Under the pieces are notes generated by a model, which was given only the letters and a program-made list of their open reading frames with translations, did no database searches and had not been told where the DNA came from. The translations under genes and the position numbers were made by a program. From positions 1 through 21,361 of the IMG/VR virus record IMGVR_UViG_3300020578_004289: DNA of 21,361 nt; one strand, 5' to 3'. This document shows, one piece after another, positions 1 through 7,348 of the stretch; positions within the stretch are counted from its first letter, which is position 1, and every line of letters starts with the position of its first letter. The stretch comes from a virus.

Positions 1-260
1 GGTGAATTATCAATTATTTCAATGTCATCAAAAGTTGTTTCAGGGTGACATTCTATACCTGCGGGCATAATTACAGTCTTGCTATATAATCTAGCTATTG
101 CTATAGGTAAATATTTATGTTTTTCAACTTTATATTTGAATGGCCGACAAAAACAAAATGTTATATTATCGCGTTTAGGATATATCTCAGCATCTTTATT
201 TAATACTATTCTGTTTTCTTTTCTTCCATCACCATATTCTATAACTAATTCCTTTAACAT
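1..260 (-). CDS. Unknown phage protein, N-terminal part (runs off left edge)
   Basis: The minus strand reads from an ATG at 260 to the window edge without a stop, giving 86 residues that begin MLKELVIEYGDGRKENR. The rest of the gene lies outside the window. There is a cysteine pair in FCFCRP (about residues 35-40) and a segment PAGIECHPETTFDDIEI that resembles short conserved stretches in small phage proteins I cannot name. The leader before the ATG is A/T-rich with no Shine-Dalgarno sequence. It follows the 117-aa gene after 45 bases. Function unknown; the open frame, strand and spacing support it as a real gene. Confidence 0.6.
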   Translation of the reverse strand, partial: MLKELVIEYGDGRKENRIVLNKDAEIYPKRDNITFCFCRPFKYKVEKHKYLPIAIARLYSKTVIMPAGIECHPETTFDDIEIIDNS

Positions 261-305
261 AACCTTTTTTAAAGTAAATATACGAAAATTTTTCTATAAA
301 ACCAA

Positions 306-659
306 TTACTTTTTAAGTTTCTTTTTACTTTCTTTTATTCCGTCGACTAAACCTTTAGTCTTTAAAAACTTGATAGCTTTTACAATTTCAGCACATCCCT
401 CATATAACTCATTTTCTTCATATATAGACAAATTATTTTCTAATGTTTCAATAAAATCTAATCTATCCACAGTTACATCATATATTGTTTCTTCATTTTC
501 AACAAAAATAGAAAGAGCATGTAAGTGTCTTTTTCTACTATTTAGATTTTTTAAAATAGTTTCAACTAATGCAGTTGAAATTCTTAAATCGCGTTTAGCA
601 ACCATTTTTTCAAATTCATCACTATCAAATACACTAATTTCTGTTGCCATGTTTTTCAT
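306..659 (-). CDS. Hypothetical protein, 117 aa
   Basis: This reads from ATG at 659 (a second in-frame ATG lies three codons later) to TAA. The product is charged and probably mostly helical, with alternating acidic and lysine-rich segments and a strongly basic end (ESKKKLKK). The segment ISTALVETILKNLNSRKRHLHALSIF looks like a helix pair, broken here only by description: residues about 28-53. No catalytic motif is visible. The start lies 2 bases after the stop of the 51-aa gene, so the two are probably translated together. A long opposite-strand frame over this region is a shadow. Function unknown. Confidence 0.65.
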   Translation of the reverse strand: MKNMATEISVFDSDEFEKMVAKRDLRISTALVETILKNLNSRKRHLHALSIFVENEETIYDVTVDRLDFIETLENNLSIYEENELYEGCAEIVKAIKFLKTKGLVDGIKESKKKLKK

Positions 660-661
660 AT

Positions 662-817
662 TTAAAATAAATTTAAAAATTTAGGATCAATTTCTTTTTC
701 CTTTAATTTACTATTTTTCTCGTCATTTTCCAACATCTTTGTAGCAAGTTTTTCAAGATGTTTTTCTTTTTGATTACTATAGTCTTTAATTATTTTGATA
801 TGTTTTTTATTTTTCAT
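662..817 (-). CDS. Small lysine-rich hypothetical protein, 51 aa
   Basis: This short frame fills the gap between the 117-aa gene and the HNH-like gene. It starts at ATG 817 (MKNKKHIKIIKDYSNQ) and ends at TAA 662. The composition is very rich in Lys and Glu, consistent with a single amphipathic helix or a nucleic-acid-binding peptide. It sits 14 bases after the stop of the HNH-like gene and 2 bases before the next start, the packing expected of a real phage gene. No motif is recognised and no function is proposed. Confidence 0.5.
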   Translation of the reverse strand: MKNKKHIKIIKDYSNQKEKHLEKLATKMLENDEKNSKLKEKEIDPKFLNLF

Positions 818-831
818 TTCAATTATACATA

Positions 832-1479
832 TTATTTCTTTTTAGAAACTAGATCATAAGGGTCATCACTTACTTTAATATCAAAACTCCCCAGTTCTTC
901 TAAACGCTTTTTAGTATATTCATCTACTTGAAAATCAATAGCATCTGTTGTGTTATAAACAGTATGTCCTTCAATTGATTCAATATCTTTATCTGTAAAT
1001 ACATTTCCTATATTTAGAAAATAACAGTTATAGCAACTTAGTTGGGCATTTCCATTTGTATAATCGTGTTTATGGCCATTTAAAAAAGTCATTAATAATG
1101 GTGTTTTACCGTCAACATCTCTTTTTTCATCAAACCCGCAATAATAACATTGCTCCAACATATAACCCGCTTCAATTAATTTAAATTTAAGTTTTTCAGC
1201 ATTAAACGAAGAAGCATCTATTTTACCATTTACTATTTCTTCAATTGGAGCTATTTTATCTAAATGGTGGCTTGTAATAAATTTTGGAATACCTCTACCA
1301 CTTTGATTTTTATGTAATTCAAATAAAGATAAACCTGTTTCTTCATCTTTATATGCTTTCATAAATGGTTTTAAATGCTGGTAAGAACAATTTAAATAAC
1401 GGGCTGCTGCTCTAACTGAACGAGTGTATTTCATTGCTCGTACACATTCTTCTTTTGATATTGGTTTTGGTTGGGCCAT
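832..1479 (-). CDS. HNH-like zinc protein with N-terminal helix-turn-helix
   Basis: The 215-aa product starts at ATG 1479. Residues about 15-45 (RSVRAAARYLNCSYQHLKPF) look like a helix-turn-helix. The centre carries a four-cysteine cluster CYYCGF (C111, C114) and CYNCYF (C149, C152) enclosing an NGHKHDYTNGNAQL segment. This is the layout of phage HNH/endonuclease VII-like zinc folds, in which a histidine-containing hairpin lies between two CxxC knuckles. It is probably a DNA-binding protein and may be a nuclease. I cannot confirm the catalytic His-Asn pair, so it could instead be a non-catalytic zinc regulator. It follows the DksA-like gene after 1 base, indicating co-transcription. Confidence 0.6.
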   Translation of the reverse strand: MAQPKPISKEECVRAMKYTRSVRAAARYLNCSYQHLKPFMKAYKDEETGLSLFELHKNQSGRGIPKFITSHHLDKIAPIEEIVNGKIDASSFNAEKLKFKLIEAGYMLEQCYYCGFDEKRDVDGKTPLLMTFLNGHKHDYTNGNAQLSCYNCYFLNIGNVFTDKDIESIEGHTVYNTTDAIDFQVDEYTKKRLEELGSFDIKVSDDPYDLVSKKK

Positions 1480-1480
1480 G

Positions 1481-1792
1481 TTACATATTTTCTAATCCAT
1501 CCAATAATGTATTATCCCAAAGTTTGATATTTTCATCTTCATCATTGTTTAACTCTATTTTATCAAAATTAGTAAAATCAGGTTGTTTAATATTTTCCAT
1601 TCTATCAGCTTCATTAGCATCAATAATTATCATATCATTCCAAGTATGATCTTTTTCACCATATACCATTGACATTCCTTTTTTAGCTCCAACTGTAGAG
1701 CAGCCAACACATGTTTTAGTGCCTGGAAGGGCTTTAATTCTTAATGGGTTAATTTCTTGTTTACATTTAATGCAGGTTCTACTTTCCATCAT
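1481..1792 (-). CDS. DksA/TraR-type C4 zinc-finger protein
   Basis: The 103-aa product begins MMESRTCIKCKQEINPLR. It has a C4 zinc finger at C7, C10, C28 and C31 with the spacer INPLRIKALPG, the pattern of the DksA/TraR C-terminal zinc finger. Members of that family bind RNA polymerase through the secondary channel and alter promoter choice. The long N-terminal coiled coil of full-length DksA is absent; instead an acidic tail (ELNNDEDENIK) follows the finger, so RNA polymerase binding is inferred, not shown. The start overlaps the preceding gene's stop by 14 bases. Either of two consecutive ATGs (1792, 1789) could serve as start. Confidence 0.6.
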   Translation of the reverse strand: MMESRTCIKCKQEINPLRIKALPGTKTCVGCSTVGAKKGMSMVYGEKDHTWNDMIIIDANEADRMENIKQPDFTNFDKIELNNDEDENIKLWDNTLLDGLENM

Positions 1793-2174
1793 ATCGTTTT
1801 AAAAATTTATATAATTGTAAAGGGGTATTAATTATGTATCTTACTCCATTTGAATCTACTAATGGATAAACTCCCCCTTCAGGATTAATACTATCAAATA
1901 CCCACCATAAAATAATTTCAGTTTGTGATTCACCAAATTGTTTTTCCATTACCATACGCATTGAGCGAACATATGGGTTATCATATTTTTCTACGTGAAT
2001 ACCAACTGTGTTTAATACAGCATTTACTGCCTCAATTTGGCACATATTCCCTATTAATTCTAAAAAAAATTTTTCTTTTTTCTTTTCAGTTGATTTTTCA
2101 CTTTCTTTTACCTTAACGTGCTTTCCAATTAATTCAGATAAGTTTTTAAATTTTTTATTTTCTTGCTCGTTCAT
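1779..2174 (-). CDS. Conserved-looking hypothetical phage protein, 131 aa
   Basis: I chose ATG 2174 (MNEQENKKFKNLSELIGK); a TTG five codons upstream is also in frame but less likely. The first 40 residues are Lys/Glu-rich and probably helical. The C-terminal two thirds is a compact domain containing MEKQFGESQTEIILWWVFDS, then INTPLQLYKFLKRYDGK. No enzyme motif is apparent. The gene overlaps the 57-aa gene upstream by 20 bases and the DksA-like gene downstream by 14, so all three are probably translationally coupled. Function unknown. Confidence 0.65.
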   Translation of the reverse strand: MNEQENKKFKNLSELIGKHVKVKESEKSTEKKKEKFFLELIGNMCQIEAVNAVLNTVGIHVEKYDNPYVRSMRMVMEKQFGESQTEIILWWVFDSINPEGGVYPLVDSNGVRYIINTPLQLYKFLKRYDGK

Positions 2175-2328
2175 ATTTTTCAACTTCAAATATATTTAAA
2201 AAATCTTCTATTGGCATTTGTTTAATATGAGCTGCTATTTCAATAGCATCATCTAAATCAATTGCTTTAAATTTGCCTTGTGGTTCTTTTTTTGAATCAA
2301 ATTTGTTGTAGTATACAAATAGTTTCAT
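2155..2328 (-). CDS. Small hypothetical protein, 57 aa
   Basis: The product MKLFVYYNKFDSKKEPQG... starts at ATG 2328 and ends at TAA 2155. Its start overlaps the stop of the GT2 gene upstream as ATGA, the coupling used repeatedly in this operon, which is good evidence that it is translated. It appears to have a beta-rich N terminus followed by an acidic helix (AIDLDDAIEIAAHIKQM). It marks the point where the carbohydrate island gives way to small phage genes. No family is recognised. Confidence 0.6.
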   Translation of the reverse strand: MKLFVYYNKFDSKKEPQGKFKAIDLDDAIEIAAHIKQMPIEDFLNIFEVEKYERARK

Positions 2329-3497
2329 ATTTTAATTAAATTATTTTGGTATTCTTCTATATGATTGATTATAATTTTAAATATGTCAATTTCAAATTCT
2401 CCAACTTCTCCACTATCCTTGATTATTTTAGGCATTTGAGTTAATAGTTGAAAATTTTGTTGGTTAAGTTGGTTTGCATCAAATTCAATTACTATGTCAT
2501 TTTCCCATTCTGGGGTGTTATTAGCTAAGCTAAATGCTCGTTTTGTTAAATTAAATGAAGTATTTTTTTGTTCTCTGTCAATATAAATATCAACTATTTC
2601 TTGGTTTTCAATATAAATACGATCACACCAAGGTTCCAGAATAGAAAATAATTGCCCAGGACAATTTTTAACTACATAAGCAATATTATATTTTGGTGAA
2701 ACAATAGGTTCCATTAGTGGGGTATGGTTTACGTTTGAGCCCCATTTGCGAATAAATTCCATTGTTGAACGATCCATATCTGCTTTCCATTTTGTATGTC
2801 GTTCTGGATCACCATCAAAGCTACCAGCTCCTCTACCTGTTAAATGGTAAACTAATGAATTCCAAGGTTGGATAAATTTATAACCTGCTAAGTGCATTCG
2901 GTTAAATACATCAGAATCTTCTCTACATGAATGCAAAATTGGATCATGCCCACCCAATGCTAAAAAATCTTCTTTATACATCATCCAAGGAGCAAATATA
3001 CCATAAGTTACTTTATCATCTTCAAGATGTTCCTCTACATATTGATTAAATTCATCTTTTTTAAATTCTTCAGGCCACATCCCAAAATCAAGTAGGATTT
3101 TTTCTCCATTATTTGGATGCAAAGGTGGTTCGATACGAGTTGAACAAACTACTGTTTTTTCTTTTAAATAATTAAATGCTTTTAGATCAGCATCTTTACC
3201 CAACATCATATCAGCATGAAATATCATGAATACATCTGTTGTAGAATGTTCGATACAATAATCATATGCTTTACCAATCCCAAATAAACTTTCACCTAAA
3301 TTTGGATTAACGAAATATTTTAAATTATATTCGTCTTTAACTTGTTCTAACCATTCAATTGTGCCATCTTCGTCTGAATCAACAAAGATAATGATTTCAT
3401 GATCATTTCGGGATGCATTTTCTCTAATTGAAGGGATACAAGTTTTAAGGTAACGTAAATTTGATTTACTGGGGATGCAAAATGTTATTTGATTCAT
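2325..3497 (-). CDS. GT2 (GT-A fold) glycosyltransferase with C-terminal extension
   Basis: This 390-aa protein begins with a family 2 glycosyltransferase core: ITFCIPSKSNLRYLKTC at the N terminus, a nucleotide-binding FVDSDEDGT at 39-45 and a metal-site-like HADMM at 94-98. The metal site has a single Asp (HAD instead of DXD). Later CREDSDVFNRMHLAGYKF (about 193-210) matches the ED-containing acceptor loop of GT2 enzymes. Roughly 130 C-terminal residues after about 260 form an extra domain that I do not recognise. It is the last gene of the sugar island, and its ATG overlaps the cytidylyltransferase stop (ATGA). A likely role is transferring the activated sugar made by the preceding genes. 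Donor and acceptor are unknown. Confidence 0.75.
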   Translation of the reverse strand: MNQITFCIPSKSNLRYLKTCIPSIRENASRNDHEIIIFVDSDEDGTIEWLEQVKDEYNLKYFVNPNLGESLFGIGKAYDYCIEHSTTDVFMIFHADMMLGKDADLKAFNYLKEKTVVCSTRIEPPLHPNNGEKILLDFGMWPEEFKKDEFNQYVEEHLEDDKVTYGIFAPWMMYKEDFLALGGHDPILHSCREDSDVFNRMHLAGYKFIQPWNSLVYHLTGRGAGSFDGDPERHTKWKADMDRSTMEFIRKWGSNVNHTPLMEPIVSPKYNIAYVVKNCPGQLFSILEPWCDRIYIENQEIVDIYIDREQKNTSFNLTKRAFSLANNTPEWENDIVIEFDANQLNQQNFQLLTQMPKIIKDSGEVGEFEIDIFKIIINHIEEYQNNLIKI

Positions 3498-4171
3498 AAT
3501 TCTAATTTATATAATTGTTCTCCTAATTGAAATTGCCATTCATAATCTATATCAAAGGCTTCTAATTCAGGCATAATAAATAACTCAGGTTCAGCTGGGC
3601 TTTTAGTGTCCATGTAAAAATTATCTTTAATTATGTCCATTCTAGTAGCATAAAGGCAATGCCCAGCTTCATATATTGGATCTACAATTTTAGTATTCAT
3701 AGAACTTAATCCTTTCCAATCAGTAATAGAATGTCCTTCTTTATCCCAATAATATGTTCTTTTTTCAAATACAGCAAATGCTCCTTCTTTATCAGATTTA
3801 ATAAATTGTTTTATAAAATTATCTATAGTTTCAACTTTTAATAATGGGTTACATGCACTAATTTCAATGGCATATTTATAAGGTAATTTATCATGCCATT
3901 CTATAATAGTTTGTAAATCTGTTTCCCCATAAGCTGATTCTTTAGATCTAGAAAAAATATTAAATTTGTATTTATCTACTACTTGTTTTAATTCATTTTC
4001 ATAGACTGAGAAATAAATATTTTCTTTAGGGATATTTTTTAAATGGAGGAGTTTTGATAAAAGAATATCCATTAAGGTAGTCCCAGAAAATGGTCTAAGC
4101 ATTTTTTGAGGTACTCGTTGAGAACCCATTCTAGCTGAAATAACTATACATAAATCATTTATGTTTTTCAT
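3494..4171 (-). CDS. CMP-sugar cytidylyltransferase-like protein (NeuA/SpsF type)
   Basis: This 225-aa nucleotidyltransferase has the N-terminal CTP-binding loop ISARMGSQRVPQKM (11-24), a variant of the AR-GS-R-P-K motif of CMP-sialic acid and CMP-KDO synthetases. It also has SACNPLL (106-111), comparable to the TSP-like loop of that family, and a C-terminal FDIDYEWQF (D207, D209) corresponding to the metal-binding D-x-D. It would activate a nonulosonic acid with CTP in the cytoplasm. It is co-located with a NeuB-like synthase and coupled by ATGA overlaps on both sides. SpsF-like proteins of other specificity share these motifs, so the exact sugar is an inference. Confidence 0.75.
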   Translation of the reverse strand: MKNINDLCIVISARMGSQRVPQKMLRPFSGTTLMDILLSKLLHLKNIPKENIYFSVYENELKQVVDKYKFNIFSRSKESAYGETDLQTIIEWHDKLPYKYAIEISACNPLLKVETIDNFIKQFIKSDKEGAFAVFEKRTYYWDKEGHSITDWKGLSSMNTKIVDPIYEAGHCLYATRMDIIKDNFYMDTKSPAEPELFIMPELEAFDIDYEWQFQLGEQLYKLEL

Positions 4172-4812
4172 ATGATTTCTCTTAGTAGTTTAAATTTTTC
4201 ACAATATAATAATCCTACTTCTGATCCCCAAACCCTCATTAGATTTTCTACATTTTGGTAACTTCTAGTATGAGGGTAATGTCTCATTTCTTTATCATAT
4301 ATTTTTAAAGCTTTTATTTTCTTTTCTACATTATTTTCAGATACTTCAATATATGAATTAGCATCAAAATATGTTGTTGGATTATAATCTGTAGAAGATG
4401 GTACATGATAAGAATAAATTTTTATTTTGTGACCATTTTGGGGTCTAAAAACAGTCAATGCTGCTTTAGTTACTATTTGATGATCAACATTTAAATCACC
4501 TATAAAATGGGTAAAAATAATATCTGGGGGGTGATTTATACTGGATTCAATGAATTTACAAACATCTAATAAAGGGATAGAATCTATTGCATTATCCGGG
4601 AAATTACCTGAATTAAATTGGTTTATTCCTAAAATGTCTGAGATTTGTTGAAGTTTAGGGTTTCTATTTTTTTCTCCATTCTCTCTACTTCCAACTCCAT
4701 CTGTAAAAGTTAAAAGTTGAATATCATGGCCTTCATTAGATAATTTTGAAATGGTAGCTCCACATCCTAAAGTTTCATCATCTGGGTGGGCTGCTAAAAT
4801 TAAAATTTTCAT
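4168..4812 (-). CDS. PIG-L (LmbE) family zinc deacetylase
   Basis: The 214-aa product opens MKILILAAHPDDETLGCG. The AHPDDE motif (H9, D11, D12) and a later NVDHQIV (H111) supply the zinc ligands and catalytic Asp of the PIG-L/LmbE family. These enzymes remove N-acetyl groups from GlcNAc-type substrates or related amines. Length fits the family. The gene overlaps WbqC by 35 bases at its start and the cytidylyltransferase by ATGA at its end. Next to an N-formyltransferase, the natural guess is that it frees an amine on a sugar intermediate that is then formylated. The substrate itself cannot be read from sequence. Confidence 0.85.
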   Translation of the reverse strand: MKILILAAHPDDETLGCGATISKLSNEGHDIQLLTFTDGVGSRENGEKNRNPKLQQISDILGINQFNSGNFPDNAIDSIPLLDVCKFIESSINHPPDIIFTHFIGDLNVDHQIVTKAALTVFRPQNGHKIKIYSYHVPSSTDYNPTTYFDANSYIEVSENNVEKKIKALKIYDKEMRHYPHTRSYQNVENLMRVWGSEVGLLYCEKFKLLREII

Positions 4813-5461
4813 TTATTTGATGGTTTAATGAGTCTATTCCTTGATTAAATAAAATATCTAAAACAGACAATGTATTAGTATTTGGTTTTGATTCTTGGAA
4901 CTTAATATCAATGTTAAAATTATTAAAATATTCTATTTTAGCATAATTTTTTCCCATAGAGCCAAACAAAAAAGAATCACATTGAGTGTATAAACACATA
5001 TCTTTTATAAGTTCTTGTTTTTTAGTTTTAATTTCTAACTCACTTAAATATAATATTTTTGTTTTAATATTCAAAATATTTATAAAAATACTTAATTGAA
5101 ATTTTAAAAATTCTCCTAAATATGTAAATTGGGTAGTAAATATAGATTTTATAATACTAGAATATTGATTAAAATATGGAGTCTTGTTATAATTTAAATA
5201 AATAGAGTTCCATTGTTTTTTTCTCCAATCAATATTATTTTGAATTTCTATTTCATTTATAGTTTTTTCTTTATAATCTTTTGTGTAAACTGGGATGGTT
5301 AACCATATAGGGCCGTGGGGTGTGTTTATTTGATTTCTATTAATAAAACTATTTTTTTCAAATTGAACATTATCCATAATTATGAATAAATCACTATTAA
5401 CTATTTTATTAAAATACCCTATCCAAGGTAAATAAGCTAATTGATGTGCTGAAAGGATCAT
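4778..5461 (-). CDS. WbqC-family protein
   Basis: The 227-aa product has the WbqC signature near its N terminus: HQLAYLPWIGYFNKI, then DLFIIMDNVQFEK and INRNQI (about residues 6-45), followed by a conserved WLTIPV segment. Length matches the family. WbqC proteins occur in O-antigen and polysaccharide clusters; their biochemical role is poorly defined. Here the gene lies between a formyltransferase (ATGA overlap at its start) and the PIG-L deacetylase, which suggests that it acts on the same sugar intermediate. The family assignment is firm; the role is not. Confidence 0.8.
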   Translation of the reverse strand: MILSAHQLAYLPWIGYFNKIVNSDLFIIMDNVQFEKNSFINRNQINTPHGPIWLTIPVYTKDYKEKTINEIEIQNNIDWRKKQWNSIYLNYNKTPYFNQYSSIIKSIFTTQFTYLGEFLKFQLSIFINILNIKTKILYLSELEIKTKKQELIKDMCLYTQCDSFLFGSMGKNYAKIEYFNNFNIDIKFQESKPNTNTLSVLDILFNQGIDSLNHQINENFNFSSPPR

Positions 5462-5997
5462 AAGGGGAGTTTTTTATCCCAATTTATATTTGGGGGAAGT
5501 TCTGAGTCAAAATGAATTGTTCCATTCTTTGGTTGGGGGGATGGGGATATATCCCCATTAATTATTTTTTTATAGTTTTCTATAAATAATATTTCTATTT
5601 CATATTTTAATCTTTCATAGGATGTTCTTAAGGTGTTTTCATTAGGTTTAAAGGTAATTTGTTTTTGAATAAGAATATCTCCTGTATCTATTCCTTCATC
5701 GATTAAATGAATAGTTACTCCTGAGGGGGTTTTTTCTTGGAAAGACCAATAATTAGGGCTACTTCCTCTATTGTAGGGTAAATAAGACATATGCAAATTT
5801 ACAAATTTATTTTTCCCCCACTCTAAAATATCTTTTTTAAGTAAATGTTTATAACCAAAACTTATAAAAAAATCATATTTTTTACAAAAATGTAAATCTA
5901 TTTTTTCTTTCCAAGTAGTTACTTTATAACCTTTTTCTTTTAAAAAATTAATTATTAAAGTTTGATTTTCATCATATCCTAAAAATAATATATTCAT
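5458..5997 (-). CDS. Sugar N-formyltransferase (formyl-THF dependent, catalytic domain only)
   Basis: I start this at ATG 5997, which overlaps the NeuB-like stop as ATGA; a GTG four codons upstream is less likely. The 179-aa product carries the formyltransferase core: N67-L-H69 followed by SYLPYNRGSSPNYWSF, then GVTIHLIDEGIDTGDI with D104. Asn, His and Asp are the catalytic triad of N10-formyltetrahydrofolate transferases (Met-tRNA Fmt, ArnA N-domain, sugar formyltransferases such as WlaRD/VioF). Fmt's C-terminal tRNA-binding domain is absent and the N-terminal Rossmann part is short, which argues for a small-molecule amino sugar as substrate. It would place an N-formyl group on an amino sugar in this island. 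Confidence 0.8.
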   Translation of the reverse strand: MNILFLGYDENQTLIINFLKEKGYKVTTWKEKIDLHFCKKYDFFISFGYKHLLKKDILEWGKNKFVNLHMSYLPYNRGSSPNYWSFQEKTPSGVTIHLIDEGIDTGDILIQKQITFKPNENTLRTSYERLKYEIEILFIENYKKIINGDISPSPQPKNGTIHFDSELPPNINWDKKLPL

Positions 5998-7007
5998 ATG
6001 TCTTTCCACTTAATTATACTGTATTGAGGAATATTTTTTTTAGAAGGTTTCCCTAAAATGTCATTTAAAAATTTAGGAGATATTCCATTACCTGGTCTTC
6101 TTAGCCCCAAGTTATCTAATGTAAAAATTTCTCCTTCTTTTATATTTTTTATAGCTGTAATGCTTCTTCTAGCTATTTTTCTCATTTCAATTTCCTCATC
6201 AAGAGGAATTAATTCACCACTACCTAATAAACTTTCAGCTTGCCTTACATTATCTACTAGTTGTTTTAATTCTTTAGGATCAGCAGAAAACCAATGGTCA
6301 GGACCTGAGGAATTTTTATCTAGAGTAAAATGTTTTTCTAAAATAGAAGCCCCGGCTAGTGTTGCCACTTCACATGCTTTCCACCCTTCAGTATGATCAG
6401 AATATCCTATTTTTACATTAAACTTTTTCTTAATAGAAATCATTTTATTTAGGTTAATTTTTTCTAAAGGTGTAGGATATAGTGAAACACAATGAAGTAC
6501 TGTTAAATCTTGACATCCTTCATTTAAAATAGTTTCGATAGCGTCTTTAATTTCTTCTTCATAAGACATTCCTGTTGAAATAATCATTGGAATATTTTTA
6601 GAAGCATAATATTTCATTAAAGGTAAATTAGTTAAATCATCAGATCCTACTTTTAATTTAGATAAATCAGTTATAGAAAGAATTAAATCTAGATCTGTTG
6701 GGTTTTGGGGGGTAGTAAATGCCTCAATCCCTGTTTTTTTACAAAAATCAAATAATTGTTTCCATTCTTCTAAAGTAAATTCTACTCTTTCAAACATGTC
6801 TATTTGAGGTTCTGTTATTGTTTGGCCTTGAGATTGATAAGTATACGTTTGATTTTTGTCTGTAATAAATTCTTGGGCTTTAAATGTTTGAAACTTAACA
6901 GCATCTACCCCACAACGTTTAGCAGTTAAAATCATTTGTTTAGCTAGGTTTAAATCTCCATTGTGATTAATTCCTATTTCTGCTATTATGTATGTTTTAT
7001 TACTCAT
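5994..7007 (-). CDS. NeuB-family nonulosonic acid synthase (sialic/legionaminic/pseudaminic type)
   Basis: This 337-aa enzyme matches the full NeuB layout. A TIM barrel starts AEIGINHNGDL (9-19), followed by AVKFQTF (36-42), KVGSDDLTNLPLM, STGMS, LHCVSLYPTP (171-180), GYSDHT (H205) and EKHFTL (H226), the two metal-binding histidines, and GPDHWFSADP. A C-terminal antifreeze-like SAF domain contains RRPGNGISP (303-311), which covers the active site in NeuB. The family condenses phosphoenolpyruvate with an N-acylated hexose to give a nine-carbon sialic-like acid. The exact product cannot be read from sequence. It overlaps the 114-aa gene by 8 bases and the formyltransferase by ATGA. Confidence 0.88.
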   Translation of the reverse strand: MSNKTYIIAEIGINHNGDLNLAKQMILTAKRCGVDAVKFQTFKAQEFITDKNQTYTYQSQGQTITEPQIDMFERVEFTLEEWKQLFDFCKKTGIEAFTTPQNPTDLDLILSITDLSKLKVGSDDLTNLPLMKYYASKNIPMIISTGMSYEEEIKDAIETILNEGCQDLTVLHCVSLYPTPLEKINLNKMISIKKKFNVKIGYSDHTEGWKACEVATLAGASILEKHFTLDKNSSGPDHWFSADPKELKQLVDNVRQAESLLGSGELIPLDEEIEMRKIARRSITAIKNIKEGEIFTLDNLGLRRPGNGISPKFLNDILGKPSKKNIPQYSIIKWKDI

Positions 7008-7344
7008 TATTTAATATATTTTCTATCTGAGTGGAATAGTGGTTAGATTCTTGGGTTAATGTATTATATTCTTGAGGGAATCCTAGATAGGCTAATTTCA
7101 TCATCTCCATCCACCATCTATTATTTTCTGCTCTAAGTTTTTCTAAATCATCTAAAATTAACTCATATTCTCTTTTATTTTCTAAAGTTAATTCTTCTAA
7201 TAATATAGAAATTTTTTTATCCCATTCATTAACTTTAATTAAAATGTTTTTAGCTTCTTCTGGGGAGTATTTAAAGGCTAATCGAAGTAGGTTAATAGTA
7301 TTAGTATTATTTTTTAATCTAATATGTTCTATTTTTTTATACAT
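7000..7344 (-). CDS. Small helical protein of unknown function (114 aa) beside NeuB
   Basis: The product starts at ATG 7344 and is almost entirely predicted helix: RLAFKYSPEEAKNILIKVNEWDKKISILLEEL reads as two amphipathic helices (written here as positions about 21-52), followed by a long charged coiled-coil-like segment through residue 80 and a WW pair at 77-78. No catalytic motif is present. It overlaps the NeuB-like gene by 8 bases and follows the methyltransferase by 4, so its product is probably made in step with the synthase. It could be a scaffolding or accessory subunit, but nothing in the sequence proves it. Confidence 0.65.
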   Translation of the reverse strand: MYKKIEHIRLKNNTNTINLLRLAFKYSPEEAKNILIKVNEWDKKISILLEELTLENKREYELILDDLEKLRAENNRWWMEMMKLAYLGFPQEYNTLTQESNHYSTQIENILNNE

Positions 7345-7348
7345 AATT

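Noticed and set aside
79-684. Long plus-strand open frame (201 codons) over the left end, and several shorter plus-strand frames elsewhere (for example 1434-1649, 6058-6396, 20568-20771).
   Set aside because: They are opposite to better-supported minus-strand genes with recognisable motifs and tight spacing, and their low-complexity, Ser/Phe-rich translations are typical of antisense frames in AT-rich DNA.
5541-5558. Perfect 18-bp palindrome followed on the plus strand by a T run, resembling a terminator or operator.
   Set aside because: It lies inside the formyltransferase coding sequence, on the strand opposite transcription, and encodes ordinary codons (GDISPS).
5998-6009. Upstream alternative start (GTG) for the formyltransferase, and similar TTG/GTG starts for genes at 2187, 9067, 12603, 18697, 20400 and 21007.
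   Set aside because: In each case an ATG just downstream lies at a coupling overlap or at the family's natural N terminus, and the earlier codon would enlarge an overlap.
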